Positions 1-8,708 are shown, counted from the first letter of the stretch. The stretch is DNA of 64,000 bases from Streptomyces longhuiensis (GCF_020616555.1 NZ_CP085173.1:8572001-8636000), one strand, 5' to 3'. A program made the numbers and translations. The notes: a model not told the origin generated them from the letters alone.

Positions 1-322
1 ACAAGGGAGTTGTGGCGTTGAGTACGCCGGCGACGCCCGAGTCGACGCTCCGCTCGCCGAAGCCGAAGAGGGCGAACGGGACCGCGTTGCAGAAGAACGC
101 GGCGACCACGAGGTGCCCCCACGTGCGGCGGTCGCGGGGCAGCCGCTGCCCGGTCGCCCGGCTCAGCGCGAACAGGACGCCAGCTCCGAGCGCGCACCGC
201 ACCACGACGATGTGCACCGGCGAAAACCCGTGCTGGAGCGCCAACTTGATCCAGAGGAAGCCGGAGCCCCACAGGAGCGCAAGCACCCCCATCCGCACCG
301 CCGCGCCGCGTCCAGTGAACAC
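1..322 (-). CDS. EamA/DMT-family transporter, 5' part only (runs off window)
   Basis: The first ~107 codons of a drug/metabolite transporter lie here on the minus strand; the gene continues beyond base 1. The visible translation has the EamA N-terminal pattern: a first membrane segment around LALLWGSGFLWIKLAL, then HIVVVRCALGAGVLFA, then a third helix VVAAFFCNAVPFALFGFGE followed by SGVAGVLNAT. EamA proteins are ten-helix inner-membrane exporters of small metabolites or amino acids; the substrate cannot be read here. The start may be the GTG at 322 or the ATG at 292; the ATG sits directly before the first helix and is equally plausible. The gene is divergent from the LysR gene at 420, a common regulator-transporter arrangement. 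Confidence 0.8.
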   Translation of the reverse strand, partial: MFTGRGAAVRMGVLALLWGSGFLWIKLALQHGFSPVHIVVVRCALGAGVLFALSRATGQRLPRDRRTWGHLVVAAFFCNAVPFALFGFGERSVDSGVAGVLNATTPL

Positions 323-419
323 CCCGCACCTCCCGCTCGTCGTTCTGGCTTCGTACGCTCCCTCACCCAACTCAACAGGACAAGTGAAAAGTCCTGGACC
401 CACTGTTAACCTCTCCTAC

Positions 420-1313
420 ATGCTCGATGTGCGACGTATGCAGGTCCTGCGCGCCGTGGTCACCAGCGGCTCGGTCACCGCCGCGGCGGCGAACCTCGGC
501 TACACGCCGTCCGCCATCAGTCAGCAGGTCGCCGCCCTGGAGAAGCAGGCAGGCACGGCGCTGCTGGAACGCGTCGGCAGAGGAGTGCAGGCCACGGAGG
601 CGGGGCGGCTGCTCACGCGGTACGCGGACGCCATCAGCCGCCAGGTCGCCGAGGCCGAGACCGCGCTCGCCGATCTGCGGGAGGGCCGCACCGGCACGCT
701 CTCCGTGCGCTACTTCGCCACCGCCGGAGCCGCGCTCGTGGCGCCCGCCGTGGCGCGCCTGCGTGAGCGGCACCCCGGCGTGCGCGTCGACCTGAGAGTG
801 ACCGACCCCAAGGACCCGCTGCCCGAGGTGCGGCAGGGGCGGGCCGACGTGGCCGTCGTCGTGCGCACGCGCGACGTGCCGCCCACCGGGATCCGCATGT
901 GCCACCTGGCCGACGACCCCTACCGTGCGGTCCTGCCCAGGAACCATCCGCTCACCGAACGGCGCGTCATCGACCTGGCCGAACTCGCCGACGAACCCTG
1001 GGTCGACACCGAGGGTGTCGCGGGCCCCTGCCACGAGATCGTCCGCGACGCCTGTGCCGCCGCCGGATTCAGCCCCGATTTCTCGGTCGAGAGCCAGGAC
1101 TACGCGACCGCCCAGGGCTTTGTCGCCGCCGGCATGGGCATCGGCCTCATGCCTCTGATGGGCCTCAGGAACCGGCATCCCGACGTCGTCCTGCGCAAGG
1201 TCCGTAAACCGGAGCCGATCCGCGTGATCTGTGCGGCCACCCGCGACGTGGCCTCCACGCAGCCCGCCCTCCAGGGGTTCGTCGAGGCGGCGCTGGAGGC
1301 GGCGACGGGCTGA
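420..1313 (+). CDS. LysR-family transcriptional regulator
   Basis: A 297-residue LysR regulator. The N-terminal winged helix-turn-helix occupies about residues 1-60 (core SVTAAAANLGYTPSAISQQV) and the periplasmic-binding-like effector domain runs from about 90 to 290 (GMGIGLMPLMGL is the typical C-terminal motif). The reading frame is open further upstream to base 12, but the LysR fold begins at the ATG at 420 (MLDVRRMQVLRAV), so that start is used. It is divergent from the truncated EamA exporter at 1-322 and by analogy with other LysR pairs probably controls it and itself from the ~100-bp gap. Effector unknown. Confidence 0.9.
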   Translation: MLDVRRMQVLRAVVTSGSVTAAAANLGYTPSAISQQVAALEKQAGTALLERVGRGVQATEAGRLLTRYADAISRQVAEAETALADLREGRTGTLSVRYFATAGAALVAPAVARLRERHPGVRVDLRVTDPKDPLPEVRQGRADVAVVVRTRDVPPTGIRMCHLADDPYRAVLPRNHPLTERRVIDLAELADEPWVDTEGVAGPCHEIVRDACAAAGFSPDFSVESQDYATAQGFVAAGMGIGLMPLMGLRNRHPDVVLRKVRKPEPIRVICAATRDVASTQPALQGFVEAALEAATG

Positions 1314-1384
1314 GGGGCGGACCGACGGGACGCGTGGGTGCGCCGGGGCTTGCAGCAGGTATGCGCGGCTTTGTCCGTGCGTTC

Positions 1385-1413
1385 TGGTCAGATGCGAGCG
1401 CTCTGGTGAATAC
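1385..1413 (+). promoter_or_regulatory. Candidate promoter of the MFS-TetR operon
   Basis: TGGTCA (1385-1390) and GAATAC (1408-1413) are separated by 17 bp, a plausible but weak sigma-70-type promoter. Its -10 element falls inside the first palindromic operator, so repressor binding would exclude RNA polymerase. Prediction from spacing only. Confidence 0.35.
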
Positions 1414-1446
1414 TGATTCACCATGTGGGTGAATAGGAATTCACCC
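1405..1446. promoter_or_regulatory. Two tandem TetR-type palindromic operators
   Basis: GGTGAATACTGATTCACC (1405-1422) and GGGTGAATAGGAATTCACCC (1427-1446) are inverted repeats with the same arms (GGTGAAT/ATTCACC) and the same 4-nt centre length. They lie 42 bp before the MFS start at 1488, in the only intergenic space of an operon whose second gene encodes a TetR regulator. The natural reading is that this TetR represses the operon by binding both sites. Confidence 0.75.
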
Positions 1447-1487
1447 GACCTCCCGCCCCCGCCCTCGAGGCGTCCACCGGAGCGTTC

Positions 1488-2969
1488 ATGGAGCCCCCGA
1501 TAAACCCTGACATACGCCCCGAAACAGCCCCACTGCCCGGTCTGCGCGGCCGGCTGACGATCCCGGTCCTCGCCTTCGGCGGCATCCTCATGGCCGTCAT
1601 GCAGACCGTCGTGGTCCCGCTGCTCCCCGACCTGCCCCGGCTGACCGGAGCCTCGCCCGGAGCGGTCTCCTGGACGGTCACCGCGACTCTCCTCGCGGGC
1701 GCAGTTCTCACCCCCGTGCTCGGCAGGGCGGGCGACATGTACGGCAAGCGGCGCGTCCTGCTGCTCGCGCTGGGCCTGATGACCGGCGGGTCGGTGCTGT
1801 GCGCGCTCACCGCCGACATCCGCGTCCTGATCGCGGCCCGCGCGCTCCAGGGCGCGGCCGCCGCGGTCGTCCCGCTCTCCATCAGCATCCTGCGTGACGA
1901 ACTCCCGCCCCACCGCACGGGATCCGCGGTCGCCCTCATGAGCTCGACCGTGGGCATCGGCGCCGCGCTCGGCCTGCCGCTCGCCGCCCTGATCGTCCAG
2001 TACGCGAACTGGCACGTCATGTTCTGGGCGACCAGTGCCCTCGGCGCGCTCGGCCTCGCCCTCGCCTGCTGGGCCGTGCGCGAGTCGCCCGTACGCGAAC
2101 CGGGCCGGTTCGACACAGTCGGCGCGGCCGGGATCGCCGGCGGCCTCGTCTGTCTGCTGCTCGCCGTGTCGCAGGGCGGCCAGTGGGGCTGGGGCAGCGC
2201 CCGTGTGGTCGGCCTGTTCGCCGGAGCCGTCGTGATCCTGGCGCTGTGGTCGTGGCAGCAGTTGCGGGCCGAGCGTCCACTGGTGGACCTCCGGCTCGCC
2301 GTCGGCCGCCGCGTCGGCCTGCCGCACCTCGCCGCCCTGATCGCCGGATTCGCCTTCTACGCCAACTCGCTCGTCACGGCACAGCTCGTCCAGGCGCCCA
2401 GGTCCAGCGGCTACGGGCTCGGCCTCTCCATCGTGCAGACCGGCCTGTGCCTGCTGCCCAACGGCGTGATCATGCTGCTCCTCTCGCCGGTGTCGGCCCG
2501 CGTCTCCGCCGCGCGCGGCCCCCGCGTGAGCCTCGCCATCGGCGGCGCGGCGATGGCGCTCGGCTATGTCGTCCGCATCGCCGACAGCCGCGACCTGTGG
2601 GTGATCGTCCTGGGCGCCGCCATCGTGTCGACCGGCACCACGTTCGCGTACTCGGCGCTGCCCACCCTCATCCTGCGGGCTGTGCCCGCGGGCCAGACCG
2701 CGTCGGCGAACGGCGTGAACGTCCTGATGCGGACCATCGGCCAGGCCGTCTCCAGCGCCGCGGTCGCCGCGATCCTCGTCCACCACGCGACCGGCGCCGG
2801 TTTCCCCTCACTGCGCGGGTATCAGATGGCCTTCGTCATGGCGGGTGCGGTCGCCCTCGTGGTCATAGCGGCGGCGTTCACCGTCCCCGCCGACGCGGCG
2901 GACAATGGAGGGCGCAGGTCCGTCAGTGGCACGACCGGGCGGACGGACAAGACCCTCGAAGGAGCGTGA
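1488..2969 (+). CDS. MFS transporter, DHA2-type drug exporter
   Basis: A 493-residue major facilitator with about 14 hydrophobic segments, the usual DHA2 size. Motif A appears as GRAGDMYGKR at residues 79-88 after helix 2, and the antiporter-like helix 5 region reads SSTVGIGAALGLPLAALI. Members are proton-driven exporters of toxic small molecules, often antibiotics or dyes. The gene is the first of a three-gene unit: the TetR gene starts 4 bp after its stop, and a nucleotidyltransferase overlaps the TetR stop. The upstream region carries two palindromic operators, so expression is probably induced when the TetR releases on binding an exported compound. The C-terminal ~25 residues are hydrophilic and variable. 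Confidence 0.88.
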   Translation: MEPPINPDIRPETAPLPGLRGRLTIPVLAFGGILMAVMQTVVVPLLPDLPRLTGASPGAVSWTVTATLLAGAVLTPVLGRAGDMYGKRRVLLLALGLMTGGSVLCALTADIRVLIAARALQGAAAAVVPLSISILRDELPPHRTGSAVALMSSTVGIGAALGLPLAALIVQYANWHVMFWATSALGALGLALACWAVRESPVREPGRFDTVGAAGIAGGLVCLLLAVSQGGQWGWGSARVVGLFAGAVVILALWSWQQLRAERPLVDLRLAVGRRVGLPHLAALIAGFAFYANSLVTAQLVQAPRSSGYGLGLSIVQTGLCLLPNGVIMLLLSPVSARVSAARGPRVSLAIGGAAMALGYVVRIADSRDLWVIVLGAAIVSTGTTFAYSALPTLILRAVPAGQTASANGVNVLMRTIGQAVSSAAVAAILVHHATGAGFPSLRGYQMAFVMAGAVALVVIAAAFTVPADAADNGGRRSVSGTTGRTDKTLEGA

Positions 2970-2973
2970 CCCC

Positions 2974-3612
2974 GTGACGAGCCCGGCCCCCACGGCATCC
3001 GCCGAGGCGCACTCCGTCCCCGGGGTGACCGAAGACCACCGTTCGGGGCCGGCACGCCGCGACGCCGAGGAGACCAAGGCCGCCATCATCCGCGCCTGCC
3101 GCCACCTCCTCGCCCGGCACGCGCACACCGACATCACCCTCAAGGCCGTAGCCGAGCGCGCCGGGGTCAGCGCCCCGCTGATCCTCAAGTACTTCGGCAA
3201 CAAGGACGCCCTGTTCTCCCAGGTCATGAACTTCGAGGCGGACGTGGAGACCTTCCTCGACGCGCCGCTGGAAGACCTCGGCCGGCACATGGTGCGCCAC
3301 CTCCTCACCGGCCAGTCCGAGCAGGGCGCCGACCCCATCCTGCGCATCGTGTTCGCCCCGCTCCACGGCGAACAGGGCGACATCCTCCGCGCCAACTTCC
3401 GTACCCAGGTCAGCGACCGCCTCGCCGAGCGCCTGCACGGACCGGACACGGGCCTGCGCGCCGAACTCGCCGTCTCGCTGCTCCTCGGCCTCGGCGTCAT
3501 GTACGGCATCGCGCGCGGCCCCCATGTGCGCTCCGCGCCCATCGAAGAGATCGCCGAACGCTACGGACCAGCCGTACAGGCCCAGTTGACTCCTGGCACA
3601 CTGGCCGGATGA
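2974..3612 (+). CDS. TetR-family transcriptional repressor
   Basis: A 212-residue TetR regulator. The helix-turn-helix is at about residues 54-76 (ITLKAVAERAGVSAPLILKYF), followed by a helical ligand-binding domain. The GTG at 2974 is chosen because it follows AAGGAG (2959-2964) and sits 4 bp after the MFS stop; the frame is open to 2905 but that would overlap the MFS gene. Its stop overlaps the start of the nucleotidyltransferase (ATGA at 3609). It most likely represses its own operon through the two GGTGAAT-N4-ATTCACC palindromes at 1405-1446. Confidence 0.9.
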   Translation: MTSPAPTASAEAHSVPGVTEDHRSGPARRDAEETKAAIIRACRHLLARHAHTDITLKAVAERAGVSAPLILKYFGNKDALFSQVMNFEADVETFLDAPLEDLGRHMVRHLLTGQSEQGADPILRIVFAPLHGEQGDILRANFRTQVSDRLAERLHGPDTGLRAELAVSLLLGLGVMYGIARGPHVRSAPIEEIAERYGPAVQAQLTPGTLAG

Positions 3613-4391
3613 CCACAGCGGAGGAACATCCGGCGGCCACGTCCGACCTGCTCGCCCGCTTTCTGGCCGGTCTCCGCGAGGTGCTGTCCGCCCCGTTCTC
3701 GCTGTGGGCGCACGGGTCGCTCGCCGGCGGGGACTACCAGGAAGGGCGCAGCGACCTCGACCTCGTCGCCGTCGTCCCGCGCCCGCTCAAGCCGGACGAG
3801 CAGACGCGGCTCACCACGCTGCACGAGCGAATCGACGCCGAACTGCCCCTCGCGGCGCGCCTCCACTGCTCCTACATGCCGCAGGGCGACCTCGACGACC
3901 CTGACCGTACGCACTTCACCTGGGCGCACCAGGAGGCCTACGCCCGCACGGTCACGCCCATCACCCGGCGCGAGCTCCACACCTTCGGCCTCGTGCTCCA
4001 TGGGGACCCGATCGCGGGCACCCTGCCGCCGGTGGACGACCGCACGCTCAGGGAGTACATCCTCGCCGACCTGGCCGGCTACTGGCGGCCCAGGACCGGA
4101 CGCCGCGAGCTGTGGCTGGAGAACAGCTGGGTCGACCTGGGGCTGATGGTCGTGGCCCGGGCCACGGTCACCCTGCGCGACGGCACCCTCATCAGCAAGG
4201 CCGAGGCACTCGCCGTCCTCACCGAACTCGGCGCGCCCGCCGACGTCGTGGCGGACATCGAACGCCGACGGTACGAGGGAGGCCCGGCCGAATCCGACCC
4301 CGAGTGGCTCGCGCGGCGGGCGGAGCTGACCCTCGACTGGCTCGCCCCCGCGCTCGACCGCACCGTCGCCGCGCACACCGCCGACGGCTGA
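3609..4391 (+). CDS. Nucleotidyltransferase, aminoglycoside adenylyltransferase-like
   Basis: A 260-residue protein with the polymerase-beta-type nucleotidyltransferase signature HGS (35-37) followed by GRSDLDLVAVV with the paired metal-binding aspartates D49 and D51. The remainder resembles the C-terminal helical domain of ANT(3'')-type enzymes, which transfer AMP to an aminoglycoside hydroxyl; whether this protein modifies an antibiotic cannot be told from sequence. It is translationally coupled to the TetR gene by a 4-bp overlap and shares the MFS promoter, so the operon pairs an exporter with a possible modifying enzyme. It is convergent with the N-acetyltransferase gene. Confidence 0.75.
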   Translation: MTTAEEHPAATSDLLARFLAGLREVLSAPFSLWAHGSLAGGDYQEGRSDLDLVAVVPRPLKPDEQTRLTTLHERIDAELPLAARLHCSYMPQGDLDDPDRTHFTWAHQEAYARTVTPITRRELHTFGLVLHGDPIAGTLPPVDDRTLREYILADLAGYWRPRTGRRELWLENSWVDLGLMVVARATVTLRDGTLISKAEALAVLTELGAPADVVADIERRRYEGGPAESDPEWLARRAELTLDWLAPALDRTVAAHTADG

Positions 4392-4480
4392 GGGCGGGAG
4401 CCGGAGAGCCGTCGAGTCGGCGTACCGGAGAGCGGGAGGGGCCGGGGGCCCGTCGATTCGGAGAGGTCGGAGGGCCGGTT

Positions 4481-5260
4481 TCAGGCGGTCGGATCCGTCG
4501 GCAGCCGGTCGAGCTCGATGCCGAACGAGTCGCGGTACGTGTCGAGCACCTCCCGGTCGGACGTGAGCTCCGTGCTGTGGCGCTCGCCGCCGACCGTCGT
4601 CTTCAGCGTGCGGCCGCTCAGGGTCAGCCGGCCCTCGTCCGTGACCAGCGAGCAGACCAGCGACCGCGTGAACATGGACTGCGGCGAAGTGGAGTTGTAC
4701 CAGCAGCCGACCTCGAAGTCCCGCAGTTCCCGCGGGCGTTGGTCGAGGAGGTACTCCGGCACCCCGTCCTTGGAGACGCGCAGGTCGCCCTCCTTCGTCT
4801 CGGCGATCCGGAAGACGCCACCCGGATCCCGCTGTTCCCCCCGCTCGCCGAGGTCGAGCGGGAAGTGGCTGTGCGCCCCGAAACCGACGTCCGCGAGCAG
4901 ATCGGCCCCGTCGACGGTACGGACACGGAGTGCGAGATGGTCGTACGGGATGCCGAGGTGCCCCTCCTTGCCGTACACCCGGGCCTGGAGCAGGGACACC
5001 TCGAAGCCCAGCGCGGTGAGCAGCGCCGCGAACCCGCCGTTGAGCTCGTAACAGAAGCCGCCGCGATGGCGGTCCACGAGTTTGGCGACGATCGCGTCCT
5101 CATCGATGGAGATGTCCTCGCCCAGGTGGATCGAGAGGTTCTCGAACGGGACCGCCCGCTGGTGCGCGAGGTGCAGGGTGCGCAGTGCCTGTGCGGTCGG
5201 CGCCGCGGGGCGGGGCGTCGCGATGCGGCGGAGATAGGCGTCGGTGCGTGAGGCGTCCAT
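4481..5260 (-). CDS. nat: Arylamine N-acetyltransferase
   Basis: A 259-residue NAT. The cysteine-protease-like catalytic triad is present: Cys70 in RGGFCYELN, His108 in DHLALRV and Asp124 in LADVGFG. These enzymes move acetyl from acetyl-CoA to arylamines or hydrazines, and some homologues in amide-synthase form close ansamycin macrolactams; no polyketide genes are nearby, so the xenobiotic role is preferred. The start is the ATG at 5260 giving MDASRTDAYLRRI; the open frame continues to 5644 but the family begins here. The gene stands alone between the nucleotidyltransferase (convergent) and a P450 gene. Confidence 0.93.
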   Translation of the reverse strand: MDASRTDAYLRRIATPRPAAPTAQALRTLHLAHQRAVPFENLSIHLGEDISIDEDAIVAKLVDRHRGGFCYELNGGFAALLTALGFEVSLLQARVYGKEGHLGIPYDHLALRVRTVDGADLLADVGFGAHSHFPLDLGERGEQRDPGGVFRIAETKEGDLRVSKDGVPEYLLDQRPRELRDFEVGCWYNSTSPQSMFTRSLVCSLVTDEGRLTLSGRTLKTTVGGERHSTELTSDREVLDTYRDSFGIELDRLPTDPTA

Positions 5261-5369
5261 AGGGCCAGTCTGGACGGCCGGGCGGCCCTGGGCCACGGGC
5301 TGAGGGACCGAATCGGCCCAGGTCGCACGGCCTAGGACCAGCGGACCAGGAACCCCGAGGAGCCGTCCG

Positions 5370-6620
5370 TCAGGCCGCCCCCGCCACCGGCCGCAGGCGC
5401 ACCGGGAGTTGGTCGACGCTGTTGCCCACGAAGCCCGCCTTACGCCCGAGCTCCGCGTCGGGCGCGGCCAGATCGAGGTCGGGGAAACGGGTGAACAGGC
5501 GCTCCAGGGCGACGGTGGTCTCCAGGCGGGCGAGCGGTGCCCCCAGGCAGTAGTGCGGGCCGTGGCCCAGTGAGAGATGGCGGGCGGCCGAGGCGCGCGT
5601 GACGTCGAAGCGGTCCGCGTCCGGGCCGTGCGCACTCCTGTCACGCCCCGCCGCCGAGTAGCCCGCGAGCACGGGAGTGCCCCGGGGGATCAGCGTTCCG
5701 TCCACCGTCAGATCCCGCGTCGGGTAGCGGAACGGGAAGTAGCTGACGGGGCTGTCCCAGCGCAGCGTCTCCTCCACCACGTCGGACCAGGACGCCGCGC
5801 CCGACTGGACGAGGTCGAGCTGGTCGCGGTGGGCGCACAGCGCACGCACGGCGTTGGTGATCAGGTTCAGCGTCGTCTCGTGCCCAGCGATGATCATGAG
5901 GAGCAGGGTGCCGATCAGCTCCTGCTCGCTGAGCCGGTCGCCGTCCTCCTCGCGCGCCGCGATCAGCGCGCTCGTCAGGTCGTCGCCCGGGCGGCTCGTC
6001 CGCGACGCGGCGACCGCCGCGAGCACGGAGACCAGCTCACGGTTGGCGGCCACCGCCTCGCGCGGGCCGATGTCGGTGGCCACGACCTGGCCCGACAGGT
6101 GGTGCAGCCGGCCTCTGAACTCCTCGTCCACACCCAGCAACTCACAGATCACGCTCATCGGGAGCGGCAGCGCGAACCGCCGCCGCAGCTCCACGACGTC
6201 CTCGCCCTCCGACACGGCCGCATCCAGCCCGTCGAGCAGTTCGCCGGTCAGCTCCTCGACGCGTGGCCGCAGGGCCTCGACGCGGCGCGCGGTGAACGCC
6301 CGGCTCACCAGCGACCGCAGCCGCCGGTGGTCCTCGTCGTCCGCGGTCGTCATGCCCTGCACGGTCGCGAACGTCATGAGCGGCCAGCCGTCGGGTATAC
6401 GGCCCTCGCTCAGCGCGGTGAAGTGCCGGGCGCTCTTGGCGACATCGGGGTGCGCGAGGAAGTCCCTGAGGGCGTCGTGGCCGAGGACCACCATGCCCTC
6501 GACGTCACCGGGCAGCACGACCGGGGCGACGGCGCCCCGCTCGAGCAGTCGCGCGTTCGCCGCGTGCGGGCAGCCACCGGCCGGGTCGATACGGTGCGGG
6601 ACCACGGGTGGGATCGTCAA
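5370..6620 (-). CDS. Cytochrome P450, CYP107-like
   Basis: A 416-residue bacterial class I P450. Hallmarks are the I-helix oxygen-activation motif AGHETT, the K-helix EETLRW, and the heme loop LGHGPHYCLGAP with the axial Cys near residue 358. It would need separate ferredoxin and reductase partners. The TTG at 6620 is chosen because AGGAG sits 7 nt before it (6628-6632) and the protein then starts at MTIPPVVPHRIDPAGGCP; the frame is open to 6731 but that extension covers a repeated spacer. It is last in a same-strand series behind a BM3-like P450 and a 76-residue protein. Substrate unknown. Confidence 0.88.
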   Translation of the reverse strand: MTIPPVVPHRIDPAGGCPHAANARLLERGAVAPVVLPGDVEGMVVLGHDALRDFLAHPDVAKSARHFTALSEGRIPDGWPLMTFATVQGMTTADDEDHRRLRSLVSRAFTARRVEALRPRVEELTGELLDGLDAAVSEGEDVVELRRRFALPLPMSVICELLGVDEEFRGRLHHLSGQVVATDIGPREAVAANRELVSVLAAVAASRTSRPGDDLTSALIAAREEDGDRLSEQELIGTLLLMIIAGHETTLNLITNAVRALCAHRDQLDLVQSGAASWSDVVEETLRWDSPVSYFPFRYPTRDLTVDGTLIPRGTPVLAGYSAAGRDRSAHGPDADRFDVTRASAARHLSLGHGPHYCLGAPLARLETTVALERLFTRFPDLDLAAPDAELGRKAGFVGNSVDQLPVRLRPVAGAA

Positions 6621-6690
6621 CGGAGCTCTCCTGAACGGTCTCGGGAACGCGGAAACGCCGGAACGCGGGCAGGGGACGCACGCCCGCCCC

Positions 6691-6740
6691 CTACGGACGA
6701 ACGCACGTACCTCACCTACGGACGAGTACACCTACCTCAC
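6691..6740. repeat. 25-bp tandem duplication ahead of the P450
   Basis: Two abutting 25-bp units, 6691-6715 and 6716-6740, both begin CTACGGACGA and end TACCTCAC, with differences only in the 7 central bases. The pair lies between the small protein gene (whose stop is at 6737) and the P450 start at 6620. It may be a recent slip duplication or a pair of regulator half-sites. Confidence 0.7.
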
Positions 6741-6967
6741 GTATGAACACGCGTCTCCGTTCCCAAGTCGTACAGCTTCTCGAGCAGCCAGGCTTCGTTT
6801 CCCGCGAGTCCCGCCCTGTCCAGGGCCTCGTCGGCCTCCGCGATCGGCAGGGCGAGCAGCGAGGCGGCGTTCGCCGGCTCGCATCCGGTCAGTGCGGCGC
6901 GCGCGGTGTGCAGCAGGCGCAGGCAGGCCTGGGCCGCGGCGAGTTCGGCATTCCTGGTCGCGTTCAT
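6737..6967 (-). CDS. Small uncharacterised protein between two P450 genes
   Basis: A 76-residue, mostly helical, cytosolic protein beginning MNATRNAELAAAQACLRLL and ending LYDLGTETRVHT. The ATG at 6967 follows a purine-rich GAGGGG; an in-frame start at 7012 is less likely because it precedes the conserved-looking part. I recognise no family. It is on the same strand as both P450 genes and lies between them, so it may be co-transcribed. Its size and position invite the idea of a P450 accessory protein, but it has no cysteine cluster and is not a ferredoxin. Confidence 0.55.
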   Translation of the reverse strand: MNATRNAELAAAQACLRLLHTARAALTGCEPANAASLLALPIAEADEALDRAGLAGNEAWLLEKLYDLGTETRVHT

Positions 6968-7103
6968 GTCGATGGGCCCCTCGGCTCGGCGAAGACGTAG
7001 ATGTAGAGACATGCGCTTCCACTCTTGCGCACGGGTCTGACAATTCGCCTTCGACGCGAGGGTCGAGAGGGGGTGCTCGGTCGTCGAACCCGGTCGATCG
7101 AAC

Positions 7104-8585
7104 TCAGTCCGACGTACGGACCGTCGCGCGCCGTCCCAAGTTGAGCCGCAGGCCTTCCGGCATCAGCGTCAGGCGCTCCGCGACGCGCAGCCGGTAGCCC
7201 GGTTCGGGGTGCAGGTCGTAGCGGCGCAGGAGCAGGCCGAGTACCAACGTCGCCTCGTGCAGCGCGAATTGGCGGCCGATGCACGCGCGTGCCCCCGTGC
7301 CGAACGGCTTGAAGACATGTGGGGCGCGCGAGCGCACGGCCGCCGGAGCGAAGCGGTCCGGGTCGAAGGCCTCCGGGTCGTCACCCCACGCCTCCGGGTC
7401 GCGGTGCAGGAGCGATGTCAGGACCAGAGCCCAAGCGCCCCTGCGCATCGGGTGGACCCCGCCGAGCGTCGTGTCGACGTGGGCCTCGCGGGCGAACGCC
7501 GGAGCCGTCGGCCACAGCCGCAGGGACTCGTCGAGAACGCGGCGCAGATAGCGGAGCTTGGCCACCTGCTCGTACGCGGGCTCGTCCGCGTCGCCCCACA
7601 CCCGCTCCACCTCCTCGCGCGCCTTCGCGAGGACGTCGGGGTGGTGCGCCAGATAGTGCAGCGCGAACGACAGCGCGCCCGACGTCGTCTCGTGCCCGGC
7701 GATGAGGAACGTGATGACCTGGCGCCGGATGTTCTCGGGGGAGAGGCGCTCCCCGGTGTCGGGGTGGGCGACCTGCAGCATGCGGTCGAGCAGGTCGCCC
7801 TGCCCGGCGGAGGGCGATCCGGACGCGGCCCGCCGGGCGGCGACGACGTCGTCCACGGTCCGGTTGAGATACGCCATGTCCGCGGCGTTGCGCCGCTCCG
7901 TGCTCCGCAGCAGCAGGGGAGCGAGCGCCGGTGGCACCACGTTGCGGCGCTGCGCGAACGACAGTGTGCCGACCATGGCGGTCACGAACGGGTGCGGCCG
8001 CTCCCGCTCGAACGACCCGAAGTCATGGCCGAAACCGGTCCGCGCGATCGTCTCCAGGGTCAGCTTCGTCATGTCGCCGGGCACGTCCACGGCCAGGCCC
8101 GCCGCCTCCCGGGCGTCCCAGGCCGCCATCAGGCGCCCCGCGACGTCCAGCATCAGCGGGTGGTAGCCCTCCATGGCGTCGCGGCCGAAACCGGGGGCGA
8201 GCACGTCGTGCGCCAGCTGCCAGTTGGGCTCGTGGTTGTACGCGGTGAACAGGCCGTCACCGGCCACCGGCCGCAGGTTGGCGACGCCCAGGCCGACATG
8301 CTTGGCGAAGCGTGACTCGTCCGCCATGTCGGCGGCGAACCGCGCGCCCCAGACGAACACAATCTCGTTCCCGAAGGCCTTGCGGCGGAAGACCGGCCCG
8401 AGCTCCTTGCCGATCCGCATCGAGTCCTGCACCGGCGTGCGCACGTTCGCGCCGAGGATGTCGCCGACGAGGGGAACGCGTCGCGGCGGGTGCGGAATCC
8501 GGTCGAGTCCGGGCCAGCCGAGCTCGGCGCTGCGAAAGCCCTTCGGCGGTGTCGAGTCCGTCGCCGGCCGCGTCAACTGAGCCAT
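7104..8585 (-). CDS. Stand-alone BM3-like (CYP102-type) cytochrome P450
   Basis: A 493-residue P450 that matches the heme domain of P450 BM3 rather than ordinary Streptomyces class I P450s: FGTGARACIGRQFALHEAT (axial Cys near residue 435), AGHETTSGALSFAL in the I-helix, DESLRLWP in the K-helix, and MTKLTLETIARTGFG. CYP102 enzymes hydroxylate fatty acids and carry a fused reductase; here the protein ends after the heme domain, so electrons must come from another protein. The ATG at 8585 follows AGGTGGGG; a GTG three codons earlier is an alternative. It is divergent from a TetR gene and shares a promoter region with it. Confidence 0.85.
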   Translation of the reverse strand: MAQLTRPATDSTPPKGFRSAELGWPGLDRIPHPPRRVPLVGDILGANVRTPVQDSMRIGKELGPVFRRKAFGNEIVFVWGARFAADMADESRFAKHVGLGVANLRPVAGDGLFTAYNHEPNWQLAHDVLAPGFGRDAMEGYHPLMLDVAGRLMAAWDAREAAGLAVDVPGDMTKLTLETIARTGFGHDFGSFERERPHPFVTAMVGTLSFAQRRNVVPPALAPLLLRSTERRNAADMAYLNRTVDDVVAARRAASGSPSAGQGDLLDRMLQVAHPDTGERLSPENIRRQVITFLIAGHETTSGALSFALHYLAHHPDVLAKAREEVERVWGDADEPAYEQVAKLRYLRRVLDESLRLWPTAPAFAREAHVDTTLGGVHPMRRGAWALVLTSLLHRDPEAWGDDPEAFDPDRFAPAAVRSRAPHVFKPFGTGARACIGRQFALHEATLVLGLLLRRYDLHPEPGYRLRVAERLTLMPEGLRLNLGRRATVRTSD

Positions 8586-8636
8586 GATCCCCACCTGTTG
8601 GACGTAGAGAGTGCCTGTACCCGACCGTTGTTATAC

Positions 8637-8681
8637 GTGGGTTCAATACGCGCCCCAGTGTGGTCCCGCTATTGAATTCAC
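8637..8681. promoter_or_regulatory. Inverted repeat in the P450/TetR divergent promoter
   Basis: GTGGGTTCAATA (8637-8648) and TATTGAATTCAC (8670-8681) form an inverted repeat with 10 of 12 matching positions and a 21-bp spacer; the right arm also contains the palindrome TGAATTCA. Position in the 123-bp gap suggests binding by the adjacent TetR. The long spacer makes two half-sites or two dimers possible. Confidence 0.45.
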
Positions 8682-8708
8682 GTCAAGTAATTCGAGTAAG
8701 GTGCTGCC

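Noticed and set aside
372..2786. 804-codon minus-strand open frame
   Set aside because: It is antisense to the LysR and MFS genes, has low-complexity Gly/Arg/Asp/His composition and no domain; long shadow frames are expected at this GC content.
4481..5260. Ansamycin amide synthase
   Set aside because: The triad is shared, but no polyketide synthase or AHBA genes are near; arylamine N-acetyltransferase is the simpler call.
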